From: Hydrangea macrophylla | Taxonomy: Eukaryota; Streptophyta; Magnoliopsida; Cornales; Hydrangeaceae | Assembly (NCBI GenBank): GCA_033977485.1 | Contig: CM066985.1 | Location: 70,665,045-70,729,044, forward strand | DNA length: 64,000 nucleotides | Direction of reading: 5' to 3' | Shown: positions 33,078 to 45,400 of the stretch, piece by piece | Numbering within the stretch: position 1 is the stretch's first letter | How the letters are laid out: every line of letters starts with the position of its first letter | Program-made: the position numbers and the translations under genes | The notes under the pieces: generated by a model | Told to the model about the DNA's origin: nothing | Database searches by the model: none | Seen by the model: the letters and a program-made list of their open reading frames with translations, nothing else

Positions 33078-33455
33078 AACTGACTGGATGCTTCATCGGG
33101 TGAGGATTCAAAAATCTGTATTGCCTTAGAAACTGTCCGAATATCCTCCGGGAATGCTGCTCGGAATGGGGCCCACCTTCCAGATCACCCGGTGGAATAA
33201 CCGACCGGTACAGGTAGGAGGTCGGGTGTTGGTATTGCCACATGTCAGGGAGTAATTGGCCTGGTCAGGATCCAGCGAAGTCGGTTTAGATGTAACCGAA
33301 CAGTTGCGTGGTAACCGGACCGTCACGTCATGCATTTAATGCGCGCGCCTTTTGAGGCGACCCTTCACGTGCCCGAGGTGACAACTATCTGGCGGCTCTT
33401 GGTGGCAAAACTCTTGAGCCGTTGGATCTGATCGATCTGGACCGTCCGTTATTCC

Positions 33456-33464
33456 TATATAAGG
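33456..33464 (+). promoter_or_regulatory. TATA box of the antisense gene
   Basis: TATATAAGG lies about 30-35 bp before the probable transcript start region and about 450 bp before the first ATG of the protein frame. It points away from the element's own transcription direction. Confidence 0.6.
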
Positions 33465-35009
33465 AACACTTGCTCATTTCTTCAAATCCTGCTGCCAAGT
33501 GAGAGAGTTTACCGAGCGGTTTGAGAGCAACCAAGATCCCGAGCAAGATTCCCGAGTCCTTTTCTGTGCTAAATTTTGTAAGTCCTTCCTTTCTGTCTCC
33601 AGTTCTTCATTCTCTTCTTCTTTTCTGAACAAAGCTGGAGGGAGCAAACCCACTTAGGTTAGAACGAGCGTGGAATTTTTTCTTTTTTAGGCTTTGTCAT
33701 TTCTTCCAATCCGGGGGTGCGTTAGAGCAGTTGGACCGAACGGGTGTTCCTGGGAGAGTCTTGAGAGAGTGTTATCTTTCTTCTAGAGTCTTGTATGACC
33801 TGTCCTTTAGGTTGTTAGATCTGCCTCCGTTGTATCTTAGGCTTGGAGTCCGTGACCCATTCTTAGGTCGTCCTTTGCCTCCTAAGTCCATCGTAGGCTC
33901 AGACATGTGCCACTCAGACTTCAATTCGTCATCCCAATCGGAGGACGAGCAATCACGATCAGGGACCATGAGCACAAGCCCAAACCCTCCCTCATCAGCC
34001 CCATCTGACCAGTATAGTGAGGGAAGAATACCTACCCGGGCGTTTCACGAGGAAACGCACTGGGATTCTCCCATAGCCTTGACGTCTCAGGGGTAGGGCG
34101 ATGAAGGGTCTGTACCGAACAGTCCCGGCGTCGTCTTTGCGTGTGAATCCATTGTTAGTACCCTGCGAGGTCCTGATTTAGATCGAATCAGGGATAGGTA
34201 TGAGCTTCCCAGCCCCTTCTCTCTTTCTGTCCACAACGGCGGAGCTCACTTACACGAGTCGGGCTTCGTCACTTTGTACGAGGATGCCTTCATGGCAGTC
34301 CTTCGCTTGCCTATCCACCCAGTTACCCGAGACGCACTCATTTACCTCGGGATCTCCCCCGGGCAGCTTGCTCCGAACGGTTGGCGATATCTGATGGGGT
34401 GCATCTCCTTGTGGCCCCAAGTCCTCGGGTATGAGCTCACCTTGCAGGAGTTCTTCTGGACCACCAGCCTTTCCAGGTTCACGGGGAGTCTGGTTTCTTC
34501 TCGCTCGGGGCTAGGCAGGGGCGAAAGATTATAGTATACTGCCCGAGCAATAATAAAGGATGGAAGAAGAAATTCCTCCAAGTGTCCACCCTGGGGCTGT
34601 GTGAGAAGGCGCCAGGTGTGCAGTTGAGGACCTCCTGGGCGGGGAAGCTGAGGAGTAAGCCCGACCACTTTTCTTTCCTGATTAGTCTTTCTGTTTTGCC
34701 TTGACTAACCCATTTGTATGTTTTCTTTGCAGTGGGATCAGTTGACTTGCCAAGTCTTCCCGACAAGCTCCAAGCGAGGATCCTGTCTCCGGTGGAGGAC
34801 CCAACTGACATTAACAAGGTGTTGACTCGGTCGGGAAGCCCAAAGATCTCCTATAAGCCCCTGCACGACTTCACAACTCCTATCCTCCCAGCGATCATTC
34901 CTGGTAAATACCATCTCTTGACCGTCCGATTTTTTTTTTACTTAATACTTTACTGAATTATGATATGCTCTCAGATTTTGCAGAAATGGCTCCCAAGAGC
35001 GCGGCAGCC

Positions 35010-38000
35010 TGTAGACACCCCATTTTGTCGGCTATCAGATTTATGAGACCCATAGCTTGGTGGTTCACAATGATCGTAAAAGACTCAAAAGGACTCCTGG
35101 AAGCCCGTTCTATCTCTCAGAATGACCAAAATGCCCCTGAAAGCTCAAAAGCTCCCAGATTCGGACCAAAAGTTCTGGAAACATGCTACGTCGTAAGAAA
35201 AGTGATAAAATGAGTTTTTTTAAGTAAAATCGGATGAAATCGTCAGCTCCCAGAGACCCCCGGAAGTCCCGGAAGTTCCCGGAAAGTCCCTGTTGATCGG
35301 TTTGACCAAGGTTTGATCAGGTTTGACCAAGGTTTGACCAAGTTTGACCAAGCTTGACCGAAATCGTTCAAATTTACTGAAATCATTCTGGATCATGTGG
35401 AAAATATTAAAATGAGTTTTAAAAGAAAATCGAGCGAAAACATCAGCTCCGGGGAGCTCCTAGAGGTTCCTAGAACTTCCCGGGAATCCCAGGTTTGACC
35501 AGTTTGACCAGAATTTGACTTTAGAACTGGGGCACCATAACAATTTTCAAATACTTTTCATGGATACTAGAGGTCAATAGCTTTCCAACGGTATATCGCA
35601 CATAATTTTCGGATTTAAAACAAGTTTATTATGAATTCCTGAAGGCGAAAAAGGCGATCAAATCGTCTTTTATCACAAATACCGCAAAACTTTTCAAAGT
35701 GATCTATCCCTGATTTATTTTTTATGAAAAGTAGACTCCATTACCTTTCCAAGGGTATATCACAACCTCAATTTGGAGTTCGTATGCATTTTCTGTGAAT
35801 TTCGGACGAAATAGGGCCTTTTCGCGAATACCAAAATCTATGGGGGCCTAAACAGCATTATCTGGACGAAGGAGGAGTAGTGCCGCCGCGGTACTGGCCC
35901 AGTGCCGCCGCGGCACTCCCCTCCAGAATAGTGTGTTTTTGTAAATAATTTTGGGGTTCCATTTTGATTAATTAAAAACCAAAATGACGTAGTTTTATGA
36001 TTTCAGATGTTTGGAGTCAATAGGAATACTTCTAAAACCCCAAAACCACCCCAAGTTAGCCTATTTAACCCCCCATTGCTCTTCATTTTGGGGGGGCCAA
36101 GTGCAAAAGCTTGAAAAGTTGTAGAGAAGAAGAGAGATAGAGATAGGTTTAGAAGAGAGAAAAGGAGCTTCCTCCTACTATTTTGCTATAGAAAGTGAGT
36201 TTTAATCTTGTTTTCTTCCATTACCTTCCTTATACTTCACATTCCAAACACCCCCAATCACCATTCTTGAGCATTCTTGAGTTAGGAAGCTACTTCCATG
36301 TCCAAATGTCAAAATCTATGAGTGAAACACCAAGCTACAAGTTCAACACATCATGAATATCATCTATTGATTGCTATCTATTTGCTTGCTTGTTTATATA
36401 ATGTTCATCTCTTCTCACCTCATTTCTTTTTTATTTTCTTTATTTACTTACTAGTTCATCATCATCTAAGTGATGACATGAAGTTTGAGGTGAGTGAATC
36501 CTTATGGATAGTAGCTCTTGACCTCAAAAACATGTTTGATAGATGATGATTATAACTTCAATACCTCCAAGGTATTCTTGAAGTTATGTTCAAATAAAAA
36601 TAAATCTCTCCAACAATCTTGGAGGTTCTTGATGATGAGTTTGATGTTGACATTTCAAGTGGCTATAATCTTTATTGAGTATTGAAAATACATTTTCAAA
36701 ATCTCTCTCATTTTGATTTCAAGAAAGAAAACTCAAGTTTTTTCCCAAAATCTTCAAAACAGTGAGTCAAAACAGTGAGTGATCTGAGTTCAAAGATTTC
36801 TCTAGAACTCAATACTCAATGTATGGATGCAAGACCACTTGTAAAGTCTTCCTAACTCATTAGAGAACACCCATGATTTTTGGTTTGACTTGGAAGTACT
36901 TGAAAATGGTCCATTTGGACCCAAACATTCCTTCCAGACATTCTGCCTCTGCTGTCACAACAGCTTGGTTAACTTCCTACTTCTTTTTCAGAAAACTTTT
37001 CCAAAAGGGGTGGTCCCAACTTATTTTTCCCTTAACCATCCATGTCTTAGGGAACGTTATGTATAAAATGGGCCCCTAGAACATTAGTTTTCATTTTCTA
37101 AGATTTTTCAACATTTCAGTCGACAGTACGGACTCTGTTTCTGAGTGACCTTCATTGTTTATGTGATTTCTCTTTATATGTGATAGTTATTAAAGATTGG
37201 ATTTTTGGGTTGTGTTCTAGACATAATAAGAAGGATCTCCATAAAAAATCATGCATTGAAAACATACCTAACCCATCTTTTCCATTTTCACAAGATCATG
37301 TTAATGTTCTGTCCACTATTCACAGCAAGCTCATTTTAACTTTCATTCTTTAATTTGATGCATATATACATTCCAAATTAGTTCATATCTTAGGAAGTAG
37401 TTCATACTATATTGGTACATATCTCATGTTGATTTCATTCATTCATTCATACACATTCTAGACTTCTAAGTCATTTTAGGAATCCATGAACACAAAACAC
37501 ACTACAACCTTGGCACATTCTAGATACATACATTGCATCCATACAAAGATTTGGGGTTTTTGTAACTCCTAATCTAAGAAGATTATAAGGAATAATTATG
37601 GTCACACGTTCATGCTTCCCCTCGACCTAATCATCCTTTCTCATCCGTCTCGGGGATTGAGAGATCTTCTTTTTCTCAAAGAATAACATGCATCATAATA
37701 GCTTGCTAAGCATATTTTGATTTCTTTGATCATTTGCTTCAAGAAAAATTCATGTCCCCTTTAGATTAGGGAAACTTAATTACTTGATACATGATTAGAC
37801 AATTTTTCCTAGGTTTATTTGTGTGATCTTTCACTTTACATCGCATGATATTTGACTTAGATCTTATGAATGATATTTTATCTTTAGATCTTCCATTTCA
37901 AGTTTCTTATGTGATGTAATATATTATCATAGTATTAATTGCCGAACCATACATAGTATAAGATGATTATTTGGATGCTAATTGAGGCCCGTCGAAAGAC

Positions 38001-38253
38001 GGGGCGAGTTGAGGTGTTTTAGTCGCGACAAAGGCTCCTTCCTCTCTCGTACCAAAACCCCGAACCAAGTTCTTTGGTTATGAAGGGCCGGTGCCCTTTA
38101 TCCATTTGGGTGAGTCAAATTAGGTTTCTTGGTTCCTTAAAGACCAAGTGGCGACTCTGTATCTGTTTTCAATAGACTATTTTCTTTCTTTGATCTAAAA
38201 TCAAATTTTAAACAAAAACAAAGCAGAAAGAGGTGGAACGCCGCGTGTCCACA
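35010..38253. repeat. Solo LTR D (3244 bp), target duplication CAGCC
   Basis: It begins TGTAGACACC and ends GCGTGTCCACA, so the tips TGTAGACAC and TGTGGACAC are inverted with one difference. CAGCC is exactly duplicated at 35005-35009 and 38254-38258. Removing it restores a lysine and alanine-rich reading frame of the antisense gene. No retroviral-type domain is visible inside, and a very long LTR without internal region fits a solo LTR of a long-LTR gypsy family. A run of TTTGACCAAG-type repeats lies at 35298-35360. A GTGGCGACTC segment near 38150 resembles primer-site sequences but lies inside the unit. Confidence 0.75.
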
Positions 38254-39262
38254 CAGCCCTGAAGGAGAAAGAGGCGGCCTTGATGGCCCGGGCTGGCCAG
38301 AAGAGGAAGAAACCGGCCCCCGCCGAGGGCCAGCCCCTGAAGAGGATTTTTTGAGGGATTTACATCCGGGCTGAGAAGGAGGCAGCTGCTGCCTCAACGC
38401 CGGTTGTAACAATTGCTGCACCACCACCACCTCCCCCTGCTGCCAAACCGTCCAAGGTTTCCTTCCCGAGCATGGAGGAGACTACTCGCGCGGGCCCCTC
38501 TTCCAGGCAGGAGGTCGAGACGGCGGACGACGTCCGCGGAAGGGTACGGCTTGGGCTGCTACAGAGCCAGATTGACAAATGCACCCTGCTAATCCCCGAG
38601 GCCATCATCGGTTGGCTATACAGCATCAGCCATATGGTAAGTCTCTTTGTAATGTGAACATTAATTTTTCCTCCATGCGCCTACTGACGTTTTCTTATTC
38701 TTGCAGATTGGTTGTATTGCGGCCAGGGTTGAGACCACCCTTCCCGGCATTGCTGAGAGGTTGGCCGCTACAGAGGCTAACCTTTTCGTGGAGAGGGCTA
38801 CTAGGGAATCCGCGGAGTTTGCCCTCACCGTGGAGGAAGAAAAATCCCTGGCAACGGCCCTGAAGCTGGGGAAGACCCGTGACTCTCTGTCAACCGAGCG
38901 GGCTGCCCGGAGATTGTGGAGACTAAGGCTGCAGCCGCGGAGGCCGGGAGGATCACCGCCGAGAAGGACCTGGCAGCTATGACGGCTACACTTTCGGAGC
39001 TTACTGATGCTCGGGAGGTCGAAGCCAAAGATGCTGAGGAGGAATTCGAGGCAGGGTTCCTCACGGGCTACGCTGACCTGGCGAAGCGGGCTGCTACTGA
39101 CCACCATGATTGGGATCTGTCCAGCTACTCTTGGGTAGAGTCCAGTTATTGAAAGGAGGGCCAGGCTGACTCCGAGGTCGCCGCTGAAGCTGCATCGGTC
39201 GGGGACCCCTCTGTGGATGAGCAAGCTGCGGAGGAGGGAGAAGTGGTGGTTGTAGACAACTA

Positions 39263-40296
39263 GTTTTTTTATCTTTTTGTTTTTGTTGTAGTTTTTTCTT
39301 TTTGGGGAGGCTACTACAATTGCCCCCAGTCTTTGTACAGTTTCTTTTTTAATTAATGAAAAGGCTCCTGAGGTCAACCTTCCTTTCCATTAACTGTTTC
39401 TTTTTTCTGTACTGTGCATGTTTTTAATTGCTAGTATCTGCTCGGTTTTTAGCCGACCTAACCCTCGCCTTAGCAAATGGTTTAGTACCGTAACCAGCAG
39501 AACACCTAGTCTTCTTGACCTATTTTAAAGGTAATTGCCCGGAGTGCTGTAGGAACTGGTCCTATTTAGCGTCCGGGATGTCCCGGTGTATTATAGGCAT
39601 ACCCTGTTTTACCGTCCAGGAGGTCCCGATGTATTTTAGGAGTATCCTATTTTACCGTCCGGGATGTCTATCTCTGATCACTGTAAGCCCTTAGGAATAT
39701 CTTCCAAGTTCTTTTAGTGACCGGTGTGATTTTCTGTTTTGGCCTAATATTCCCCTGCCCCCCAAGCATTTTGCTAAGACGGGAGTGCATGAGTGAGTGG
39801 CCGTAGGAAACTGACCTAAAACATGGGTGGTAGCAGAGTCCTTTGAAGCTAGCCATCGTCGGCCACCTAGGGGTTTGCCCCCGTCGTCGGCTGGACCTAA
39901 GCGAAGCTTTAAGTAATTTCCTATTTAGGTCTAGTATCCCCTTGCCCCCCGAGCGTCCTGTGAAGGCGGGGGCGTGTTAAGGAGCGACCATAGGAAACCG
40001 ACCTGGAACATGGGTGGTTGCAGGGTCCTTTTGTGCCTGGGTTCGGAGCCCGAGGTCTTTCTTGTGCCTGGGTTCAGAGCCCGAGGTCTTTTCGTGACTG
40101 GGTTCGGAGCCCGAGGTCTTTTTTGTGCCTGGATTTAGAGCCCGAGGTGTTTTTTGTGTTGTACGGGGTACTGACAGGAGTAAATTTTCAAAGTAAACTA
40201 TTCAATTTTATTTAAAAATAAAAATTTATAATGGTTGCTCGATCAGAGTTACAAAAACAAATTTCCCTATCAATACAAAATTCCCGCGGCCAAGTG
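39263..40296. repeat. 3' noncoding region of element C with tandem repeats
   Basis: Between the antisense gene and integrase there is no gene. A block of about 110 bp around TAGGAAACTGACCTAAAACA (39738-39845) is repeated at 39926-40035. Four units of about 35 bp with CTGGGTTCGGAGCCCGAGGT follow at 40023-40150. Three units with ACCGTCCGGGATGTC lie at 39565-39670. Confidence 0.8.
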
Positions 40297-40890
40297 CTAT
40301 TGATAATACTTGCGGAGGTGTTGCACATTCCAAGGATGAGAGAGATCATGCCCGTCCATGCTCTGTAGCCAGTAAGTTCCCGGTCGGTTGATCCGGGTTA
40401 CATTATACGGGCCTTCCCAATTTGGCCCCAATTTTCCATGGCTCGGGATTTGGGTAGATTGGTTCACTGCCTTGAGGACGAGGTCTCTGACTTGAAAATT
40501 GCGGTGCTTCACCTTGATATTGTAGTATCGAGAAACCCATTGCTTGTAGGCCGCCACCTTTAGGTAGGCCCGGTCTCTTTTTTCCTCCACCAAGTCCAGT
40601 TCTGATCTGAGGACGTCTTCATTGTTCGGAGCACTGAAGTTAGCCACCCGATATGTAGGCAACCCGAGCTCTGTGGGGACCATAGCCTCAAATCTGTAAG
40701 TTAAATAGAACGGCGTCTCGCCTGTGTGCCGCTCGCGGTGTAGTGCGGTAGGCCCACAGGAGGGTTGGTAGCTCTTCAGCCCACAGCCCTTTGGCGCCCT
40801 CAAGCCTTGTTTTGATTGACTGCAAGATTATCTGGTTGGTTACCTTGGCTTGACCGTTGGCTTGTGGGTGCTCGGGGGAGGAGTAATGAT
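40297..40890 (-). pseudogene. Integrase C-terminal part of element C
   Basis: The open frame 40803-40297 begins inside the integrase and reads GETPFYLTYRFEAMVPTELG, LVLKAVNQST and GTYWLQSMDGHDLSHPWNVQ, ending LRKYYQ. This is the DNA-binding end of a Tat-lineage integrase. Copia element E inserted at 40890/49605 and separates it from the catalytic core; the target duplication ATGAT lies at the break. Confidence 0.9.
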
Positions 40891-41236
40891 TGATGGAAAA
40901 ACCAGTTTAATTTAAAAGTTTAAACACGCAGCGGAAAAGTCAAGTTATAAAAACTTAATGGCAGCCCAGGATTTACTACTCGTTAATTCCATAGATGCGC
41001 ACAAGAGGGGACAAGAGTTATACCTTAGTGTCTTGAACCCAATTCTGATTTTCTTTAACTTCCAGCAGCTTCCACTAGATGGCCTTCACTCTTATGACTC
41101 CTATGGATGCTCGCAGGAAGGACTAGGGTTGGTGGGAACCCTAATGGAGAGGAAGGAGAAGGTTTGGTGCTCTAAAAAAGTTTCTGTAGCTTCTGACGTT
41201 CAAAACAACGAACTTCTTTTCCAGAACGCAGCTGCC

Positions 41237-41246
41237 CTATTTATAG
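41237..41246 (-). promoter_or_regulatory. TATA box in the 3' LTR of element E
   Basis: The minus strand reads CTATAAATAG; the same sequence is present in the 5' LTR near 48454. The palindrome array ends about 30 bp upstream. Confidence 0.7.
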
Positions 41247-41272
41247 ATTCCCAGAACCGACCTAGACTTCGA

Positions 41273-41385
41273 GCGATCGAAGATCTTCGATCGATCGAAC
41301 GTTCGATCGATCGAACCATTCTCGATCGATCGAGACTGCCAAAACTTCAATCGATCGAATATACTTCAATCAATCGAACTTGTCT
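41273..41385. repeat. TCGATCGA palindrome array, 3' LTR of element E
   Basis: Seven or eight variants of TCGATCGATCGAAC occur in about 110 bp, including GATCGAAGATCTTCGATC, which is a larger perfect palindrome. The same array lies at 48481-48595 in the other LTR. Confidence 0.92.
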
Positions 41386-42387
41386 TGACAACTTCCTCAT
41401 GTGTCTTTCCAAGTATCCTGGCAGAGCTAAGAGTGGGACCTTCTAGGCTCTTTATTGTTGGCTCAGACCAGTTTGTTAATTACCGTGACCAAACTCTTTG
41501 ATCAGCAAACTAACTAACTGGTCAGTTAACGTTTACTCCACTATAAAACGATAACTGAACTCCAACGCAAAAGAACATATCCGAAGCGATAACTAGACTT
41601 GTGTGTTGTACAAATGTCCCTCTACCTTCAGCATTCGTAATCATATTCAGGTAGTCGGATAACTGTTACTGTCAACCTGAATATCGATTACTTCTTGTAT
41701 TCCTTGAGTCTCATTCACCTCTCATGATTACCAAACATGTTGATAACTCTTATCAACAAGACTGCAGTACTCAATAATCGACTTGGTGACATTCTCAAGG
41801 GAATGCTTACTCTGAAACATAGGGTAGATTCTGTCTTGACAATATATGTTCACAACCCTATGAATATGACATACCCAAGATACCCAGGTGTTGATCTTCT
41901 ATAGACCTCACTGATTGGTAAGTCAAAGCAGTCATATCCACAGTCTGTGTTCATAATCGTCTCAAGATTGAGAACACGTACCTTACACAAGTTATGAGTT
42001 CCTATCGACTGATTGATAGCCTTGAGTGTCAATAGGAAAGCTCAGGTCCGTCAATGCACTATAAGCACTAGCATATTAACTAAGAGTTACACTCTAGTGA
42101 TTGAGATTGATCACTCCATCCAATGGTAGTTAATCATGCTACAGTGTAAACCTGATGAGATATCCTAGTCTCATCATCCACTGTGACATGTTCTAAGTAA
42201 AAAAGAATAGCAATTCGTATCTCACTTGTATGTATCTCATACATACACGCATTACTTACTATGATACTTAAGGATAACAATCATCTCATGAAAGAAACAT
42301 ACATAACAAAATGTAAAGCTGATATCCATATATTAAAATGTCAATGTCTCCTATATAAAGTAATGGTTTGAGGGCACAAACCCAACA

Positions 42388-42402
42388 AACTCCCACTTGT
42401 AC
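42388..42402 (-). other. Polypurine tract of element E
   Basis: The minus strand reads ACAAGTGGGAGTT directly before the LTR start TGTTGGG. Confidence 0.85.
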
Positions 42403-45400
42403 TCACAACCATACAGGATTACATCTGAGACCTAGACTATCTAGATGACGATCGAAGACCTTCTGTGGCAAAGCCTTTGTAAACGGATCAGCAAGATTGT
42501 CAACGGTGGCAATCTTGGTGACAATCACATCTCCACGTTGAACAATATCTCGGATAAGATAATATTTCTGCTCTACGTGCTTCCCTTTTCCGTGGTTCCT
42601 TGGCTCCTTGGACTGAGCCACTGCCCCATTATTATCACAATAAAGCGTAATAGGTGACAATGACGCTGGTACCACCTCGAGCTCCATAAGGAACTTTTTG
42701 AGCCAAACAGCTTCCTTTGCGGCTTCACAAGCAGCCACATACTCAGCTTCTGTAGTTGAGTCTGCAATGCATTTCTGCTTAATGCTCCTTCAACTAACAG
42801 CACCACCTCCCAAGGTAAAGAGATGTCCGGATGTTGACTTCCTCGAATCTTTATCTAACATAAAGTCCGAGTCAGTATATCCTACTGGAATTAACTCATT
42901 ACCACCGTACATAAGCATGTAATCTTTAGTCCTTCTCAAGTACTTAAGAATGTGCTTAACGGCTGTCCAGTGCTCTGGACCTGGATTCGATTGATATCTG
43001 CTAACCATGCCAACGGCAAAATAGATATCTGGTCTAGTGCATAACATCGCATACATGAGACTTCCAACTGCCGAAGCATATAGAATTCCTGCCATGCGAT
43101 TCCTCTACTCCTGTGTCTTGGGACACTGGTCCTTGGAGAACGCTAAACCATGCCTGAAAGGTAACAAACCTTTCTTCGAATTATCCATTGAAAACCTAGT
43201 TAGCACCTTATCGATATAACCAGCTTGAGACAATCCCATTATCTTTCCCTTGCGATCCCGAAAGAGCTTTATCCCAAGAATATAGCTCGCCTCTCCTAGA
43301 TCCTTCATATCGAAAGTACTAGCTAGCCAAACCTTGACCGTTGACAATGCCGCTACATCATTTCCAATGAGTAGAATATCGTCAACGTAAAGCACAAGAA
43401 AGGCCACCACTTTTCCTTCACACTTCTTGTATACACAAGGTTCATCCAGATTCTGTATGAAACCAAACGACTTGACCGCTTGGTCAAATCGGATGTTCCA
43501 ACTCCTGGATGCCTGCTTAAGCCCATAAATGGACTTTTGCAGCTTGCATACCAAGTTACCTTTCTGACCAGCTATGAACCCTTCTGGTTGTTGCATATAG
43601 ATGTCCTCCTCAAGATTGCCATTTAAGAATGCAGTCTTGCCGTCCATCTGCCAGATCTCATAATCTAGGCATGCAGCAATGGATAAGAGTATTCTGATGG
43701 ACTTGAGCATGGCTACCGGCGAGAAGGTTTTCTCATAGTCAATGCCCTCCCTCTGAGTATAACCTTTCGCTACAAGCCTAGCCTTAAAGGTCTCAACCTT
43801 TCCATCAGATCCTCTTTTCCTCTTGTAGACCCACTTACAACCAATGGGTTTAATATTGGCTGAAAGTTCTACAAGATCCCAGACCTGATTAGAATCGATA
43901 GATTCTAATTCAGCCTTCATAGCTTTAACCCAATGTTCTGAATCAACATCAGCCATTGCCTCTTCGTATGTGGCAGGATCAGATTCAGATTCTATGGAGA
44001 CAGCTTCAAAAACTTCTCCTAAGAACATGTATCTATCAGGCTGGCTGATAATCCTCCCACTACGACGAGGTACCGGTGCAGAAATGGGTGAAGAAGTGGT
44101 ATTTTCTTGATTTACATCGTTATCAACTGCGGGTTGGACTGAGGGCTCTCCTTCTATTTCTCTCAGATCTATCCTTCCCTTAGGTTTATGGTTCATGATA
44201 TAATCATCCTCTAAGAAAACAGCATTTGTACTAACAAACACTTTCTGTTCTCTTGGATCATAAAAATACCATCCATAAGTACCCTTTGGATACCCTACAA
44301 AATAACATACTTCTGATCTAGAATCCAACTTGCTCATCTTTCCTTTCAGCACATGTGCCGGACACCCCCAGATCCAGAGATGTTGCAAAGAAGGCTTGCG
44401 CCCAATCCACATCTCCCGTGGTGTCCTGGGAACAGATTTGCTTGGCACTAGATTTAGTATGTATGCAGCGGTTTCCAAAGCATAACCCCAAAGGAATAAT
44501 GGCAACTCTGAATAACTCATCATTGACCTAGTCATATCTAAAAGAGTCTGGTTCCTTCTCTCAGCTACACCATTCTGCTGAGGCGTGTCAGGTGCAGTCA
44601 ACTGTGACAGAATCCCATTCTGTACGAGGTGATCAATAAACTCATTAGAGAGGTACTCGCCACCTCGATCAGATCGAATGGCTTTGATATGTGAGCCCAA
44701 TTGCTTCTCCACTTCAGCCCTAAACTCTTTGAACTTTTCAAAGGCTTCAGACTTGTGCTGCATTAGGTACACATATCCATACCTAGAGTGGTCATCGGTA
44801 AATGTTATGAAATACTTATAACCACCCCTTGCTCTAATATTTATTGGTCCACGCACATCAGTATGAACTAATTCCAACAATGCATTGGTCCTATTGCCCT
44901 TTGCGGGAAAGGGCCTTTTGGTCATCTTACCCTCTAAACAAGACTCACATACTTCCATTGGTTCGAGAACCAAATCGCCTAAGATCCCTTCTTTGACTAG
45001 TCTGCCAATCCTATTTAGATTGATATGGCCAAGCCTCATGTGCCAAAGCCTTGTTGGATTAGTGGAAGGTTCTTTTCTTTTAGATGGTATAGTTACCATT
45101 GAGTTATTAAGTTCCAAGCAAGAATCTTTAGAAATATTGGGAGTAATCACATACAAACCATTTGATTTAACACCAGAACATATAAAAGAACTATTTCTTT
45201 TAATCACAACTTCAGTTCCAAAATGAAAAGAATAACCATTATTCGATAAATTAGAAACTGAAATTAAATTACGTCTCATTGAAGGGACGTAAAGTACATC
45301 TAATAAAATCAAAACTTTATTGTCTAGAAATTCTAAAACTACGACTCCTATAGCAATCGCAGAAACGGTTGCGCTAGAACCTAGAGTAAGTACGATTTTC

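Larger units (their letters stand above)
33456..39262 (+). pseudogene. Spliced antisense gene inside element C (plant gypsy-type transposon protein with coiled coil), decayed
   Basis: The gene runs opposite to the host element. TATATAAGG at 33456 gives a promoter. The frame from about 33731 (first ATG 33905) carries an acidic serine-rich N-terminus, a stop at 34094, then a domain with LRLPIHPVTRDALIYLGISP, GQLAPNGWRYLMGCISLW and, after a frameshift near 34533, IVYCPSNNKGWKKKFLQVS. This resembles the plant family called putative gypsy-type transposon (Pfam PF04195 from memory). Splice signals are visible: acceptor TTCTTTGCAG at 34732, donor G|GTAAATACC at 34903, acceptor ATTTTGCAG at 34983, donor ATG|GTAAGTC at 38637 and acceptor TTCTTGCAG at 38706. 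The last exon encodes an alanine and glutamate-rich coiled coil and EEEFEAGFLTGYADLAKRA, ending near 39262 (GEVVVVDN) after one internal stop and frame changes. Solo LTR D splits an exon. Function is unknown. Confidence 0.72.
40891..42387 (-). repeat. 3' LTR of copia element E (1497 bp)
   Basis: On the minus strand it starts TGTTGGGTTTGTGCCC and ends TTTTCCATCA. A TATA box CTATAAATAG lies at 41237-41246, and an array of TCGATCGA palindromes (41273-41385) lies just upstream of it. The opposite strand has a 162-codon open frame (40958-41446), which I regard as incidental. Confidence 0.95.

Noticed and set aside
35298..35520. TTTGACCAAG repeats considered as WRKY-binding promoter elements
   Set aside because: They do contain TTGACC words, but they occur as a local tandem run inside solo LTR D, and nothing in the sequence shows that they act as regulatory sites.
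38661..39377. 238-codon minus-strand open frame in element C
   Set aside because: It overlaps the coiled-coil exon of the antisense gene, has no recognisable domain, and its composition is what the reverse of an alanine and glutamate-rich exon gives.
40958..41446. 162-codon plus-strand open frame present in both copia LTRs (also 48175-48663)
   Set aside because: Conserved only because the LTRs are young and nearly identical; it runs opposite to the element, crosses its promoter and palindrome array, and resembles no family I know.
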